Part shown: positions 38,101 through 53,100 of the stretch, in pieces
Layout: every line of letters begins with the position of its first letter
How positions within the stretch are numbered: the first letter of the stretch is position 1
From: Siphonodentalium dalli
Taxonomy: Eukaryota; Mollusca; Scaphopoda; Gadilida; Siphonodentaliidae
Assembly: GCA_032622095.1 (NCBI GenBank)
Contig: CP136061.1
Span: 130,336,754 to 130,400,753 of the forward strand
Direction: 5' to 3'
DNA: 64,000 bases
Notes under the pieces: generated by a model
Told to the model about the DNA's origin: nothing
Databases searched by the model: none
What the model saw: only the letters and a program-made list of their open reading frames with translations
Made by a program: the position numbers and the translations under genes

Positions 38101-41100
38101 TAAATTGCATGCAACCTTAAAGGGGTGCTGTACTCTAAATCCTGCCATTTATGGGACCATCTCCTTTTATACTCAACAGAATATATGCAACAATTTACTT
38201 TATGAATGATGTAAAACTACATGGTAAGTATAATTAAAATTGAATCTATGACTGGAGTCATAAATTCATTATAATTAACATGTTGTTTGAATCGTTCATA
38301 GAGCACATGAGTGTATTTTGCAATAATCCATAACTCAATTCATTCATTTGTTGCATATATTCTGTTGAGTGTAAAAGGAGATGGTCCTAAAAATGGCCGG
38401 ATTTAGTGTACAGTACACCTTTAAAGGGATGTGAGGTCTTCTTAGTGGGTAGATGTGAGAAATCATAGAAATCTGTAAATTGATCATCTCCAAGATAGAA
38501 GAACATGGGGAAATAGATCAACTTATTATATTGACTATAAATAATTATCCGATATTTCACATGTTGAAACCATTGTTATGTAAACATTACTGCCACAGTG
38601 ATATGTCAACAAAAGTTATAAAAATATTTAAGTCTAAATTTGTTTTTCAGAAAATTATCAATGCATTTACTACCGTTACTTTGATTTCTTGTTTGGATTT
38701 TTTAGACTTTGATCGGTAATGCTGTTGCAACAATAATTTTTATGGTTTTGACATGCAAAATCTCGTTGTCGGAGAGTTATTGATAATGTCAATAAGAACA
38801 AAGAAAGATGAAAAACTCTAGAACAGAAAACCGAATAAAATGTTCGAACACTCCTTTGAATGTCCTCATAGTAGAGAACATCCATACCAAATTTCATGGT
38901 ATCCGACAACCGGTGGTAGAGATATCTGCTCGGGCGGACAAAAAAACAAACGTTTCCAGATAAAACGGAAAAGACGAACAAACCTCATAATAGTGAACAT
39001 CCATACCAAATTTCATTGAGATCCAACAACTGTTGGTTGAGACACATCTATCCGGACGGCCGGCTAGACGGATAGAGGTCACCCTGTGGAGCCATACAAA
39101 GTTTGATGATGATCGGCGGTAGCCATGTTTTTATAGAAAATTTTTCAAATTTGATAGCTCCCATCTAGAGGTGATCTTAGACTCATTATTTGGAATATGG
39201 GCCTGTTGCAACAATATCTCGACACAACAAGTTCGAAAATCAGGTTTGTCAATCTATTAAACGAGAGTTATGTGACTTATGTTATGTTTGTCTATTTAAA
39301 GCAATTTTGATCATTCGTAGCCGTCAGCGTTATAACTCAAACAATGACCGATTTCAATGATATTTCCGCCAAAGGAAGCCCTCACACTGAACTATATGGA
39401 TAGATGTCCTGCGTTTGTAAACCATAGCAGAAAAGGGGTTAACTTTTTGGTCGGTCGCCTACGGTCACTCACGGTCTTCACTCTTCAATGGCTTGCCTCG
39501 GAATCAGTCACGCATGCGCAGTCCCAATATAATTCACTGTACAGATTGAATTAGCCAGTTTATTTTCAACTCAATCAGAAGATTGGCGAGTCGCGGGGTT
39601 GGGAATGGCACTGCCATGGGAGGGCCCAATGATAGTTCAGTGTTCAGGCTTTCTTTAAGGAAATATATATTATATTTTTAAAAATATCATATTTCCGCCA
39701 AAGGAAGCCCTCACACTGAACTATATGGATTAGAATGCAAGCCCAGGAGGAGGCACGAGCAATAAAGTTAATAGCCAAATTTTGAGTAAAGGTTCTAAAA
39801 CAGATTGTACCATATATGAACACTTTAATGAATCTGTTAGGATTATTTACATGAAATAACTCATATAGTTAGAGTGCTATATTGCTCAAATGTGTACCGC
39901 CCCCCTTGTTTTGAAACAAACATCCCATGAGGTGCCATCCAATGCATAGTTGCGAGCGAACCGAGCAAGTATAACGGAAGAAGAAACTCTTCGTTCTTCT
40001 CTGTGTCGTCTTCTTCAGCTGTCTGTTCTAAGGTCCCACCTGTCAAGGTCCCATGATGCAGGATCATGAAGGAAGGAGACTAACTCACTCTCCGCCTTAG
40101 CGACAGAATGACCTGCACAGACGGAGGCCCACTCCGACGATGGCGAGACAACCAAAGTTAACTAACTGCTATTCGCCAAAGAAAAAGCCAGAGAACCTGA
40201 TGCCAAATTTGTGGCACAGGGATTGAGTTGAGAACCCATTAGGCCAAACAGTTTGTACAACGATAATGGAGTCAAGCCATCTGAACAGAGGGAGCCCCCA
40301 CCACCGCATCTTGCAAGGTGGTCATGCCCCCTGTCGTTCTTAGAACAGCTTCCTTGTTTTTCTTCTACTGATCACATGTCTCTGAGGTACCTATGCATCA
40401 CAAGATATCCGACAGAAATCCTGTGATACAAATCTTACGCGTATATAAATATATAAAAATGATATAAAAAATATATATCAAGGTGATCTATAAGTCAGCA
40501 ATGAGATCATTGCAGAAGGCCCTTTGGCTCTTTGACAACTGAAATCAGTTCAAATGATGTACAATGTAATCAGATGATAACCACGGGTAAATTGTCACCA
40601 TACGGAATATTCAGTTCTGAGCCTCTGCCCAGAACATCATGTCACTTTCCCCCCCCCCCCCCCAAACATGCAGCAGAACGACCTAGGTGTGTGATAGGTA
40701 TGTTAGTGTGAGGCATGCAGCAAACTAGGGGAAGACCCCCTCCAAAATGGCTCGCTGATTAGGAAACAAATGAAATTATCATCCTCCTAGTAAAGGACAC
40801 ACATCACTTTATAATGTTGTTACTTATTGAATTTTAAGAGCCATGATAGAGAGGAGCTCCCCCGACCTAAGTGGTCCTGTTGAAGGCATGTTTAAGGAAA
40901 TACCGCCATTCTCAAAGCAACCGACCAGAAAAACGGGGTGACACCCTGGTCATGACCACGGCGACACCGGCAACAAACGGCAGCGGCACCGAGACGGTCA
41001 TGGCGTGGAGTTACGGTACTGTGCGACAACGACACCGTGGCCCCCTAGCGGGCACCGCATCAATTTTGTTGAATACCGCGGTGATTTTCATGGAACACAT

Positions 41101-44100
41101 ACTTGTTCGCGTTAACAAGCGTTATCAGTACCGTGGTATTGGAGGATACCGCGGTATAGTACTGCCATATTAACGGGGTGACACTACGCTATTGGTGGTC
41201 AATTACTTTAAGCATAGCGGTAGGACAAATCCAGCATAGATCGAAGCGAGCAGAGTTGTCAGCATGGTTTCAGGCCCTTATGATTGGGCGGCTGGTGCCA
41301 TGTGGTTGGGATCCCCTCATATGGGTTGGTCCCTGCCTGCAAGGAAAGGTCTGATGGCTAGTCAATGAGCTTCCTCGAAAGCTGAGCTGGACAGCGCAAA
41401 CGTCTTTGCCTGTTTTATTGTCGAATGTTGATAGGACAAATCCGGCATATACCGAAGCGCGCAGAGTTGGCAGCATGGTTTCAGGCCCTTTTGATCGGGT
41501 GTCTGGTGCCATGGGGTTGGGATCCACTCGGACTGGGTGGTCCCCTGCCTGCAAGGAAAGGTCTATAACGCTAGTCAATGAGCTTCCTAGAAAGCTGAGC
41601 TGGACAGTGCAAACGTCTTTGCCCGCGTTATTGTCTATAGGCGTGCAGTGCCCTGTTAATTTTATTACCATGTGCCAGATAATCAAATTGATATTGGTAA
41701 TAGGAGTATGAAGAGCCATGAGATGTACTCTTGTGTCTGTAATAAACGTACATGCACGTTTATTAAAATTTTGGAAGATTTTTCCACCCTGCACAAGGCT
41801 TATTCCAGTCTGCACGTTTATTAATTGTGTGCATTTTTTGGAAGACACGTCTTGACAGGCCGATTTTGCCCCCCCCCCCCCACTTCAAATCTTAAGAGGG
41901 TGTTTATAAATTCCGAGTAAATGTCAGTATACTGTAACAATATATTGATATTGCACCACGTATCAGGTTTTAACGATTGCTGTTATATTATTAACTCACA
42001 ATAGGCCATGCCAAATAGTTTATTGGTAAATAGAATAATAAATTTGTTTCGCCCTGTACTTATATTCCAGTCTGCACTTGTATTACATTAGGTCGGATTT
42101 TCAACCCTGCACCTATATTCCAGACTGCACTTTTATTCCGGACACGAGAGTACTCTGTCGGTCAGGCCATTGGCAGGGTCGTTGTGGCACGTGACAAGAG
42201 AAATGCTTTCCATGTAAATGTGCTTCATTCATGTGTGAAGTCTATTGACCAGTGTGTCAGTCGCGGGTCGTGTACCTTACCTATGAAATGTATATCACAG
42301 GTAAGATATATCGAGTTCTCGATGCATTTTGAAGACGGTGGTACGAGTGCGCAGGGCGTGCCAGGAGGGCTTGAGAGTTCATAGTTCAGTAGGAAGAAGC
42401 CTATAGATGAGATAATCCGTGGATAGGAAATCACGATCCGCAGCTTCTGCCTTACCGATGCCAGACTGTGACGACCGAAATGACCCACAGTCTGACGTAT
42501 TGTGCGCAGACGGGTCGTCATCGAAAGCCTCAGACGCCTTGGGGTGTAAGGATAGCATGTCGCTCCCTGCCCTAGCGTCGGAACGACCTGCAATGTCCAT
42601 AATGGACGACAAAACACTAGAGGGAGGCCCACTCCGGCGATGGCTCAATTGAGGTGTAAATACCTCCCATGGAATTTTTAAGCTACGGCCAACTGCTTGA
42701 GCAAAAGGCTGATAAACTGAGTTCCAATTTTGGAGTCCAGTGTCGAAATGAAGAATCCCATAGCCAAAACTGGTTTCTTCTGATAACCGGAAGGAGGTGG
42801 AGCCATCGGACCGGGGTGAGCCCCCCCCAAATGCAGGTGGTCCCGACCAAGCTGAAGGTCCTGTCCAAGCAGAACGATGGGTAGAGGCCATTGCAGCAGA
42901 AACCCCAAGACGGCTGAGAGGCAGGCAAGGCCGTGTCTTTAGAGAGATCGTGACCAGGGGGACCGGACTTGCTACCTCATGGGTAGGGCCACTGCCCTAT
43001 GCCGAAGTCGCCGTAGGCCGCCCAGCCGGTGTCGTTACGTTCGCACGCGATTTGGCAACTTCAGCACACAGAACCGCTTGCGCCGGTGTGGGACCAAATG
43101 TCCTGGGGGTCCCAAGTACCCCTGCATCGCCACCGGTCGCCTCCCCACTAATTGATTTAATGCCGAGGCATAATCGGGGGAGCGTGAACTGTTCCTGCCC
43201 GAGAAGAGAAATACTACCTGGGGAGGATCCAGAGATGGTGCAAATAAAGGCTCTATATCTTATCCGATTTTCATGTTTAGTTGTTGAATTATAGAAAAAT
43301 TCGTTGAAATAATGGAGAACCAACTTGAATAATTACTATCCCCAGGGTCTCCAGAGTTTGAGCGCCCAAACCTGTAACAGGTAGAAAAACATCCCTGGAT
43401 CCTTCTCAGAAATTTACAAGCCCACCGGTTCAGACCGGCTTGCTGAACCGGCTGGTGTATAATCGCAGCTATTGTTCATTAGACCTATATACAAGGTAGC
43501 TATTAATCGACATACATCTATGACATGGCTGAGATTTTATTCGTAGCACTACGGTACTACTGTCATATGAAGTTATTGTTATGCATGTGACATTGATAAA
43601 CCAAGATCTAATCAACTCTCAGTATTCTTGACCTTGTGTAGATTGTAATCAACTTCAAGGTCAAACGTGATTAACACATCTGGATCATTTGTATTGAAAC
43701 ATAAAACAACATAGTATTATGTGAAAGCACGTTGTTCATAACATGACGAGAGATAGCGTCAGTAGCGATGGAATTATTGCTAAATAAATTTCCACGCATT
43801 AAAACGTCAAAATAATTCCCACGAAATTAGGATACTTCCGGCGGAGAATCACGTGGCATTTTTTATATCTGACAAATTCTATCTTACCTGATAGGTGCTA
43901 TAATAATTCCATAGATGTATTTCTCACAATAATCTGTGCGCCTCGTAAGGCCTTGAAATGGCGGCTAATTATAGCGAAATGTTGATTTTCATATTCGATA
44001 AATTGTTTTTAAATTCGCCGCCTGTTCGAAAAACACGAACCATTATATGTTTGAAACGAAACGGTCCGTGAATTCGAAACGATAATTATAAAAACGAACG

Positions 44101-47100
44101 CGTAGGCGACCAGTAATTATTGTATCGATAAATTGAATTTGTCGCTATTGTTAAACGACAAATTCGGAAAAATACTCCCTTAGATCCGTTCGGTTGGTAG
44201 CAGAAAAATAAACTGGCTAATTCAATCTGTACAGTGAATTATATTGGGACTGCGCATGCGTGACTGATTCCGAGGCAAGCCATTGAAGAGTGAAGACCGT
44301 GAGTGACCGTACGCGACCGACCAAAAAGTTAACCCCTTTTCTGCTATGGTTTACAAACGCAGGACATCTATCCATATAGTTCAGTGTGAGGGCTTCCTTT
44401 GGCGGAAATATCATTGAAATCGGTCATTGTTTGAGTTATAACGCTGACGGCTACGAATGATCAAAATTGCTTTAAATAGACAAACATAACATAAGTCACA
44501 TAACTCTCGTTTAATAGATTGACAAACCTGATTTTCGAACTTGTTGTGTCGAGATATTGTTGCAACAGGCCCATATTCCAAATAAGAATGAAATCGGTTG
44601 ATGCTTGTTTGAGTTGTTGTGCTAATGGTCTCGCGCTCGTCAGGACTACCGCGCAGATGCCTGCCACCCGCTCGCCTATCGACCTCGCAAAACCATAAGT
44701 TTGCTAAAAAAAACTCAACTAAAAATCCAAGATAGCCACTGGCGGCCATGTTTTTCAACTAAATTCAGATAATGTTTATGGCTCCCATCTGGTGGTCACC
44801 CAAAAGATCCATATGAAGTTTGGTGACAATCGGATGAGTAATGTGGTCTATAGGGTGTGTCAAAGGATTTAGTCACTCAAGGAGTAAAATTCAAGATGGC
44901 TGCCAGCGGCCATGTTGTTCATCCAAATTTGATAGCTCCCATCTAGAGGTGACCCTGAAGATGCCTAATAATTTTCAAAATAATTCTCTGATAAATGCGG
45001 GCTGCAGGGTGTGCTGATGGATTAATATTGGAAATCCAACATAGCTGCTGGTGGCCATTTTTTTTGGCCGAAATTTGTTTAAAAAAACATGGCTCCCATC
45101 TAGTGGTGATCGAATGAGAGATGTGACCTGTAGGGTGTGCTCAAGGAAATTGTTGAAGGACTGACATGCACACATAGGCGGACACACAGGCCAGCCCATG
45201 GCAATAACTCAAACTTGACTTTCAAGTTGAGCTAAAAATGGATGAACTAAGGAACCATAACTCAGAACTATTATAAAGGGATAAATCAGGTAAAATAAAA
45301 TCGGCCAAACCTGGTTTTTGAACTCAATCAAGATATTGATGTGGAAGATCCATATACCCAATATGAATGGAACGCTTGTTCAAGTTATCGAGCTAACGAT
45401 CATCAAATTGTTAAAAATAGACAACCTAAGATCCGTTACTCAGGTAAAAAGAGTCAGACAAACCTGGTTTTCAATCTCGATGTAGAAAAACGATATACCA
45501 AATATGAATAGAATCTGTTGACAATTGTTCAAGTTATCGCACTTACGGTCATAAAATTGCTAAAAATAAACAAATTAAGGGTTGTAATTCAGGTAAAAAA
45601 ATAATAGATTATTGCTACTAATAGAATCAAGTGCCATAACTCTGGTTAGAAAGTTGGGGCTGACCCAATTATCTATGTGCAGCTGTCACACATGAAAAAT
45701 ATACTCACAAACCAAAAATTGTCAAAATCAATCAATAAATGGCTATGTTAAATAGGTTTAGGGTCTCCCGCCCATCTGTCAACAGTCCCTTGTCAAATCT
45801 TAGATTGAATTTTTGAAAAAAAGACTCGACTAAAAAGTGGCCTTACCTGCCAGCAGTGATCAGCGTTGTTACAAGTATCCTCTTCTTCATTAGTGTGAAT
45901 TTGTTCTCATAGAAGAATGTTCCTTTTAGTGGATCAAAGTTACTAACATTCTGAAATCAAATTAAATCAGGTTCTTACACAACGGGAGGGTAAGCTGTGG
46001 CTTTTCCCTGTGAAATTAACTCTCGGTGCAGTCTAGATTTCTTGCACCTAAAAACATATTATGGCCCATTGGGTGAAACGAATTAGTCAGTGACTAATCC
46101 GGTCTAATTGATGAATAAGGGCGGAAAACTGCTGATGGTTGCTCAGTATTTCACATAATCAGATTCTGTTGCTCACAATGTGTTCTCTAATCATCACATA
46201 ACTACTCTAGCCACAGAGTATAATTTCATCATTAAAGGTACCCAAGACACTGTCAGTGGGTAAATGTGAAAAATATATAAAAGTATGTAAAACATCACCA
46301 CTGAGAAGAACATGGAGAAATTAGATAAGCTTTGTTTTATACTCGTTCACCAATAATGAAATTTTGCATGTTGCAACCATTGTTTTATATGTAAACAAAA
46401 TTATTACAGTGTCAACAAATATCGCTGATAGTGTAGTAAGTTGTGGACTTTTTTCGGTAATTCTACTGTAACAGTAATGTTTACATAATTATGGTTTTTA
46501 TATGCAAAACCTCATTATTGGAGAGTTATTAATAATGGAAATAAGAACAAAGTCAATATGTTTGTTCATGTAATTGTTTATGAGTTGTTTTACAGACTTT
46601 TATGTTATTTCATATGAACCCACTTCAAAGTCCCTTTAAGCATTAACCTTTTCTATACTAAAGTATCATTGACAAGTAGTTATCTCATGAAATGTTCAGA
46701 TAATAAGTTTCAACAAATGACCATAGGTCTTTTGTTGAACTAATTATCTAAATTTATCTAAACATTTCCCTCAATATATAGGGCTCCTTCTGGACTTTTA
46801 TTAATCTGACATCTTCTTTTATCACCTTAAAGGATTTATTCGGTCTAGAAACTACCAAACGCAATCGGAAAGCCTTCCCTGTTGCGATTAAAATGACCCA
46901 AATCCGATTCCGATTGGATGATAAATAAGCCGAAAAATTAATAAATAATACCATAACCGATATTTGGAGATATCTGTGACTAAACTAACTACGGATGACG
47001 AAGTTGTGGGCGAGCAAATTAAAAACACAGATTCGGAGCCAGAGTTTACTATGCCGACTACGATTACATAATCGTAGTCAGCCGATACTAAAATGCGGAA

Positions 47101-50100
47101 TATGTGTGTGTGTGCGCGCGGTGTATACATAGATTACATCACTATGCGATGAGTTATTTCAGTAAATCAAGATAACGTGGTTCACTTTGGAAGTCATTAT
47201 CATATAGCAGATCATATACTTATATTAATAAAGTTATTAGCAGCGCATATGATCATTTTTGCAGCCATTAATACCATTCTGTCACGTGTTTGGTTTGTTG
47301 AATCAATGTTACTATAGTGCTAAATTTGAAAGTCGATCAGCGACTATTCATCATGTAGTGTCAACCGGCGAAAGTGTTTGCACTACAAAATGGGACCCAA
47401 AGTGAGTGGTAATGGCAGCAGACGAAATATTTAACAGGTGTTTCATTTGTTGTTCTTTGTAAGTTATTACCAAATTCTCAATCATTCACATATTTGAATG
47501 CCACCATGCGACATTCAGATCACCATTATGTAGTACCTCAAAAAAGACAACACAGTTCGTAATTTAGAACGCTCTTTATTGTCTGCCACTTTTGGAAGAT
47601 GGAAACATGGGTGCTCTTTGTCACAATACCGCATATAAAATCGCCCATGACACCTCAAAATAGATCACGTTCATAAATGAGAACGCTCTTTATTGTCTGC
47701 CACGACGAAAGCATGGACGCTCTTTATTAGAGGCAATCATTGGATTTGTTCGAGACTAACAACAATTAAAACTTCCTCTCTTGAAAGTCAATATCTGCCA
47801 TCAAAACGTAAAATAAAACGAAAAAAAAAAACTTACACAAAAACAATGCCCGGCTAGACATCAATTTAAAAATGAAAGTGTCAATGACACTTTAGCTCAA
47901 CTAGGAAAGGAAATAATTTCATGTGTTACAGTCAATGGAGTGATTAGGACTGTGGAAAGTTGAAAGGCCTAGTTATGCAAAGAGTAAAACCCAAGATGGC
48001 CGATGGCAGCCATGTTTTTTTGCCGAATGACCCCAAAAAGATTCGTTCCCATTTACATGTTATTGTTAATAAACATCACAAATTTCATGATGATCCGACA
48101 AAAGATACGACCTGTAGCCTGTCTCCAAGGATTTAGTCATTCAAAGAGTAAAATCCAAGATGGCTGCTGGCAGCCATGTTTTTTGGCCGAATGACCCCAA
48201 AATGACTCGTTGATCATATGAACAGTACGACCTGTGGCCCATGCTAATGGATTGAATTTTGAAATCCAAGATGCCTAATGACCCCAAAATGACTCGTTCC
48301 CATCTACATGTCAATGTCAACATCCATGACAAATTTCATGAGGATCCGACCAAAGCTACGACCTGTAGCCCATGCCAAAGGATTTAGTCATGCAAAGAGT
48401 AAAATCCAAGATGGCTACTGCCGGCCATGTTTTTTGGCCGAATGACCCCAAAATGACTCGTTCCCATCTACATGTCAATATTAACATCCATGACAAATTT
48501 CATGATGATCAGACGAACAGTACAACCTGTAGCCTGTGCTAATGGATTGAGTTTTGAAATCCAGATGGCTGCTGGCGGCCATGTTTTTTTTCTTCCAAAT
48601 GACCCCAAAATTACTCGTTCCCATCTACATGTCAATGTCAACAGCCGTGACAAATCTCATAATGATCTGACCAAAGGTACGACCTGTAGCCCGTGCCAAA
48701 GAATTTAGTCATGCAAAGAGTAAAATCCAAGATGGCTGCTGGCGGCCATGTTTTTTGGCCAAATGACCCCAAAATGACTCGTTCCCATCTACATGTCATT
48801 GTTAACATCCATGACAAATTTCATGAAGATCTGACCAAAGCTACAACCTGTAGCCTGTGCCAAAGGATTTAGTTATGCAAAGAGTAAAATCCAAGATGGC
48901 TGCTGGCGGCCATGTATTTTGGCCAAACGATCCCAAAATGACTTTTTCCCATCTACATGTCAACATTAACATCCATGACAAATTTCATGATGATCAGATG
49001 AACAGTACGGCCTGTAGCCCGTGCTAATGGATTGATTTTTGAAATCCAAGATGGCCACTGGCGGCCATGTTTTTTTGACGAATGACCCCAAAATGACTCG
49101 TTCCCATCTACATGTCAATGTCAACAGCCATGACAAATTTCATAATGATCCAACCAAAGGTACGACCTGTAGCCCTTGCTAAAGGAAATTGTTGACGGAT
49201 TACGCACACACACACGCACCCTCACACATGCACACACGGATGACAAAGCCATGGCAATAGCTCAAACTTTACAAAGTAAAGTTGAGCTAAAAATGCCGTT
49301 ATGCCAAAGTGCCTAATTAATAATTATTGTAGTTTCGACAGTCTGTTGTGTATTCGAGTTAATTCTTTTGTTCACGCACTATCTGATTGTATCTTAACTG
49401 GAAGGATTTTACCAAGCGGTCTGCAGTCGTGCACTTCTCCACTCAAAAGGCTTTGTGTGAAGAAACAGAGTGGAACATTATTATGACGAATATGAGCCAT
49501 CATGATACATGTACTAGTATAATAACTGCCACCTTTTAATCAAACCCCATATGTGTTTAATTGTACTCCTATAACACACAACGGCATGCACTAGTGTATA
49601 AACTAGCTTCCGAAATTTGTACAATACAACGAAGAAGAAGCTAGAAGGCCCAACTTATATTCTTTCAGAAACAGTTCAATTTAGTTTCACACTCTATTCC
49701 GCTCATTGCATTTCTGAATAAATTAATCTCATTTCACATGACTTTTATCGCTTCAAAGTACATTTTAGCCATCATTATTCGTTATATAATCTAACATTCT
49801 AACAAATCCAGTTCATAATAAGCACATTCAAACAGTTTTATTCAATGATGGCCATGCATTTATTGTATAAAGGTAACCAGAGACTGCGATATTTTATATG
49901 TAATTTATCAACTTATTACGCGATTGGCGGAATTATTTCAAGCTCCGCCCACTGCTGTCACCAGTAAGTAAATCAGGTAAACTAACCACGTCGATGCAGC
50001 TGATTGGACATGTGACCGTGTTATATAGTCATGGATGGCACCAATCAGTCACGTGACTTACACTTCGGATACTTTTTTTTAATATCATAATAATATAAAT

Positions 50101-53100
50101 ATTACCTGCTTTTCTTGGCGAAATGGGTCTGTTAGACATATATAACTAGTATTATGACGATAAAAATTATTTTGTTTTGACAAATTAATTCCTTTAACAT
50201 CCCTCTAAATAAAAAATAGACCATTCCGATGTAAACTTGTTAACTGACTGGGAGAATCCATTTAGTATAGAAGGGTTAAAGCCCTATATAAAATTTAACA
50301 CTTAAAATTTTGGAAGATATGAATGTATCTGTGGATGAGAGGATGATTGCAATCGGCAGATGTTTAACCCATCCATTGGCGATAGTAAATTGTTATGATT
50401 GAAATCATAATCTTTTGATGTTGAATTATAGAGTATACTGTTATGATCTAAAGTAGTAAAGATAAATGTGCATAATAACCAGTAATAACAAAAATTATTG
50501 AAATGTATGGGTCAAAATAGAAGGGTTAATATAACATCTACAATATAGAGCCTGTAACCACTATCATAGTGTCAGCAGTTCTATTCATGTTGTTGCAAAT
50601 GGCCATGTGAGATATCAAAATAATATAGTTATTTAATAATGGAAAAGATTAAAAGACATGCAATGGGTAAAAGGGGTTAAATCACCTATCTCTGCCCTGA
50701 TTGATTCAATGTAAGTCCAAGCATCCAAAGACCTAGAGTTCCATTGGTCTAGTTATATAAATTTACCTGGATAAGTTGTGGTTACAAAGATAGCTGAATC
50801 AATTTATCCATTATGCACTACTCTGTGTGTGGCCAATTCTTTTTGGGCTAACATATCAGGGCTATAAATAACTCCCAATTCAATAAACCATATTTGCTCT
50901 TGTCTCTCTCACAGAGAAGCAGGTATTAATTAAGTTACTTGTTTATAATCTGGATAATTCGAAATTGAAAAGGGCCATAACTCCGGTATAAAAAATCGGA
51001 TCAAACCCATATTCGAACTCAAACTGTATTTTGAGTTGAGAAACTCACATACCAAATTTGGTTTAGAGCAGATGAAAAATGGTTAATTTATCAAAACATG
51101 CATGAATTCTATGTCAAAGGGCCATAACTCTGTAAAAGAACATCGGAAAAAAACCCATATTCGAACTCGATTTGTATTGTCAGCTGAGAAATTCACATGC
51201 CAAATTTGGTTCCGATCGGATAAAAAATGTTTGAGTCATCACAGCATGCATAAATTATAAGTCGAAAAATGGCCATAACTCTGTAAAAAAAAAATCAGAT
51301 CAAACCCATATTCAAACTCGATCCGTATTTTGGGCTGAGAAACTCATATACAAAATTTGGTTCCGATCAGATAGAAAATGTTTGAGATATCGCACCATGT
51401 GTAAAGTGTCTATGGATGGACAAACGGATGTTTAGACGGACAGTACAACGATGGGTGGTCAATCCGGATGTCGACACTATGTGTACCATATATGGTATGG
51501 GTACATATAGAAAAACATTCAAAGTCAGTCATGAAAATGGAAGTCAATGCTTATGGGGAAGACAGGCTTTTCACTGTGAATTGTCACTCAGAAACAGTCA
51601 CTCCCATCAATAAACTAACCTTAAGCGCAGTCGAGATAGTTGATGGTGATCTTGATGTGGCATACATTCTAAGAATGTCCTCTTTCCTAATGTGCTCCAG
51701 AAGCCTCTCTGCGACCAAATCTGCTGCACTATTAGATGGAGTACAAACCAGGATATGTGTGCCATTGTCTTTGGTATATACCTTTAGATTTTAAGAAGAA
51801 ACATGAATGGGGTAAGAAACATTATTATGTAAACATTACAGTTTCAGTGGAATTACTGTGAAAAGACCAATATGCAAAATATTCTAAAAATAAAATTCAG
51901 ACAAATATATTTGAACTTACTATACAACTAAAGAGTGTTATGGTGTACTTTCTCATTATAATGGTTTTATAAATGGGCTCTTGTATTGCATAATACATAT
52001 ATGATCATAGAATGATGATGTTGGGGTGTAAATTGAACTTTAGCCTTCACAACTTCTCCCTGATAACAGTCCACTTCTCCCTAATATTCAAATGGGGAGA
52101 AGTGACTTCTCCCAATTTGAAGCCTCTAGGCTGGTCCCTGTCAACAAGAACAAATCTTTTTATCAACACACATAGAAATTCTGAACATATTTTTGTGACA
52201 ATGGCAAGCCGATGTTCAACCCTAACTTACTTACGCTTGTCATAGATAGGCTGACTGATCAGCTCATAACTAAGTTGTTTCAATATGAATCAAACATAAT
52301 GTCTTAAAACCGCATCTTATCATCCATACAGCTTCATAAGCTGATCGATCGGTTTTCATAAGTTTGAGAGTGAATATTCATACCCTCACTATTGAAAAGG
52401 GTAGACACACCCAACCACCAGTTCAATTAACCCTTTACCCAACATAATGGCCCTGTGCCAATGCATTCTCTTATATATGCGAGTCGACCATAGGTCGCCT
52501 CGCATATATAAGAGAATGCATTGGCTTAACACATATTAAAAATGATAAAATTGTCAAATAATGTAGAAAAATATCATAAAAATTGTTAAAAAATGTAAGA
52601 AAAAATTATAAAATTGTTAAAGAATGTAAGAAAAAATGGTAAAAGGTGTTAAAAAAGATTTTTTTTAGGCCAATGCATTTTCTTATATATGCGAGGCGAC
52701 CTATGGTTGACTCGCATATATAAGAGAATGCATTGGCACAGGGCATAACTGTAGCCATCACAATGTGGTCAATGAACCGGTTCCAATGATATCCATACTT
52801 GTATGGTGTTATTGAGACAGACCGAAGATATTTTAGGCTGTTGAAGCTTTATTTGGGCGTTTTTTGCCGTTTTGTTGGGTAAAGGGTTAATAAAGAGCTT
52901 GTGTGTTTTCTGCGACAAACCGACAACAGAGTAATTGGATGAGATATTTCTTGATCGACTGTCATATTTATCGTTCAATTCCTATTGAATATTTAAACAT
53001 TATGGAATAAAGTTTCATATATCTTTAACCCTTTGAGTGCCACGGCCGATCTCATCGGCCCTAAATTACGTTCTGTAAAATCGTCCCTAAAAAACAATAA

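Larger units (their letters stand above)
39187..44584. mobile_element. 5.4 kb composite element with 380 bp near-identical inverted repeats
   Basis: 39187-39566 and 44205-44584 are inverted copies of equal length with one difference seen by eye. The arms contain a DIRS-like terminal block (TTTCCGCCAAAGGAAGCCCT then CACACTGAACTA) and a pearl-core piece. The 4.64 kb interior is richer in G+C than its surroundings, with C-tracts, a 211 bp tandem pair and gag-like fragments. No reverse transcriptase or recombinase was found. No target duplication was found at the outer edges. Confidence 0.8.

Noticed and set aside
39357-39554. 65-codon frame, also present at 44414-44217
   Set aside because: Identical because it lies in the 380 bp inverted repeats; no domain, no start context.
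42797-43294. 165-codon plus-strand frame
   Set aside because: Antisense to another open frame in locally G+C-rich sequence; no recognisable protein features.
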